DNA of 64,000 nucleotides from Pigmentiphaga litoralis (lineage in GTDB: Bacteria > Pseudomonadota > Gammaproteobacteria > Burkholderiales > Burkholderiaceae_B): the NCBI RefSeq assembly GCF_014651835.1, contig NZ_BMXQ01000001.1, forward strand, positions 1,254,801 to 1,318,800, given 5' to 3'. How positions within the stretch are numbered: the first letter of the stretch is position 1; each line of letters starts with the position of its first letter. The notes under the pieces were generated by a model. That model saw only the letters and a program-made list of their open reading frames with translations, was not told the DNA's origin and searched no databases. Below are positions 63,949 through 64,000 of the stretch, one piece after another. Both the position numbers and the translations under genes were made by a program.

Positions 63949-64000
63949 GAGAGGTCTCCTTCAAGGTCATGCCGATACGCCGCTGCCGAGCGGCGACACC

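Noticed and set aside
63967-64000. 3' end of a further minus-strand gene at the window edge
   Set aside because: About ten codons ending in PLGSGVSA before a stop are too few to support a call.

Overview
The window is high-GC, densely packed bacterial DNA that reads as a chromosome segment of a betaproteobacterium of the order Burkholderiales, most likely Alcaligenaceae (Bordetella/Achromobacter/Pigmentiphaga-like). The signs are the aceE-aceF-lpdA order with a lipoyl domain fused to the E3 subunit, a Bug-type tricarboxylate-transporter receptor beside a LysR gene, a Burkholderiales-type porin, and an aerobic nicotinate (nic) catabolic cluster with MarR and TetR regulators. No tRNA, rRNA, CRISPR array, insertion sequence or prophage was recognised.

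Layout. 1-6.6 kb: pyruvate dehydrogenase operon (minus strand). 6.9-13.2 kb: PAS sensor kinase/FixJ-type regulator pair, folD, M3 oligopeptidase. 13.3-22.8 kb: mixed housekeeping and small genes: XRE regulator, ilvD, ChaN-like lipoprotein, a tandem intergenic repeat, MetE-like methyltransferase, GAF histidine kinase, EamA exporter, small membrane proteins. 22.9-28.5 kb: acnB, an N-formylglutamate amidohydrolase-like gene, a Bug receptor and its divergent LysR gene. 28.5-46.3 kb: a pyridine-ring catabolic island. 46.4-57 kb: MFS transporters, YcaQ-like glycosylase, REC-EAL protein, ABC exporter, a decayed LysR gene and a TonB siderophore receptor with a Fur box. 57-64 kb: xth, sodA, a ZIP transporter, a porin, an acyl-CoA dehydrogenase and an SDR.

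The island is the most interesting part. NicX (with metal ligands at H265, H318 and D320) and NicC are encoded divergently, with a shared operator-like 16-mer overlapping both predicted -10 boxes. A related site overlaps the promoter of the MarR gene at the end of the cluster, which suggests a NicR-like autoregulated circuit. The nicotinate dehydrogenase appears to be split. A cytochrome-less Mo subunit that keeps its active-site motifs follows nicX. NicA and a 1041-residue protein are encoded on the other strand; that protein carries three c-type haem motifs but a Mo domain whose cofactor and catalytic motifs are gone and whose interior is filled by 15-bp tandem repeats. A seven-gene operon (two PF06684/DUF1185 paralogues, LivK, a fused LivHM permease, LivG, LivF and an enamidase-like amidohydrolase) lies downstream behind a separate palindromic operator. 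The usual nicD, nicE and nicF genes are absent from the window, so the lower pathway is either encoded elsewhere or replaced by these unusual genes.
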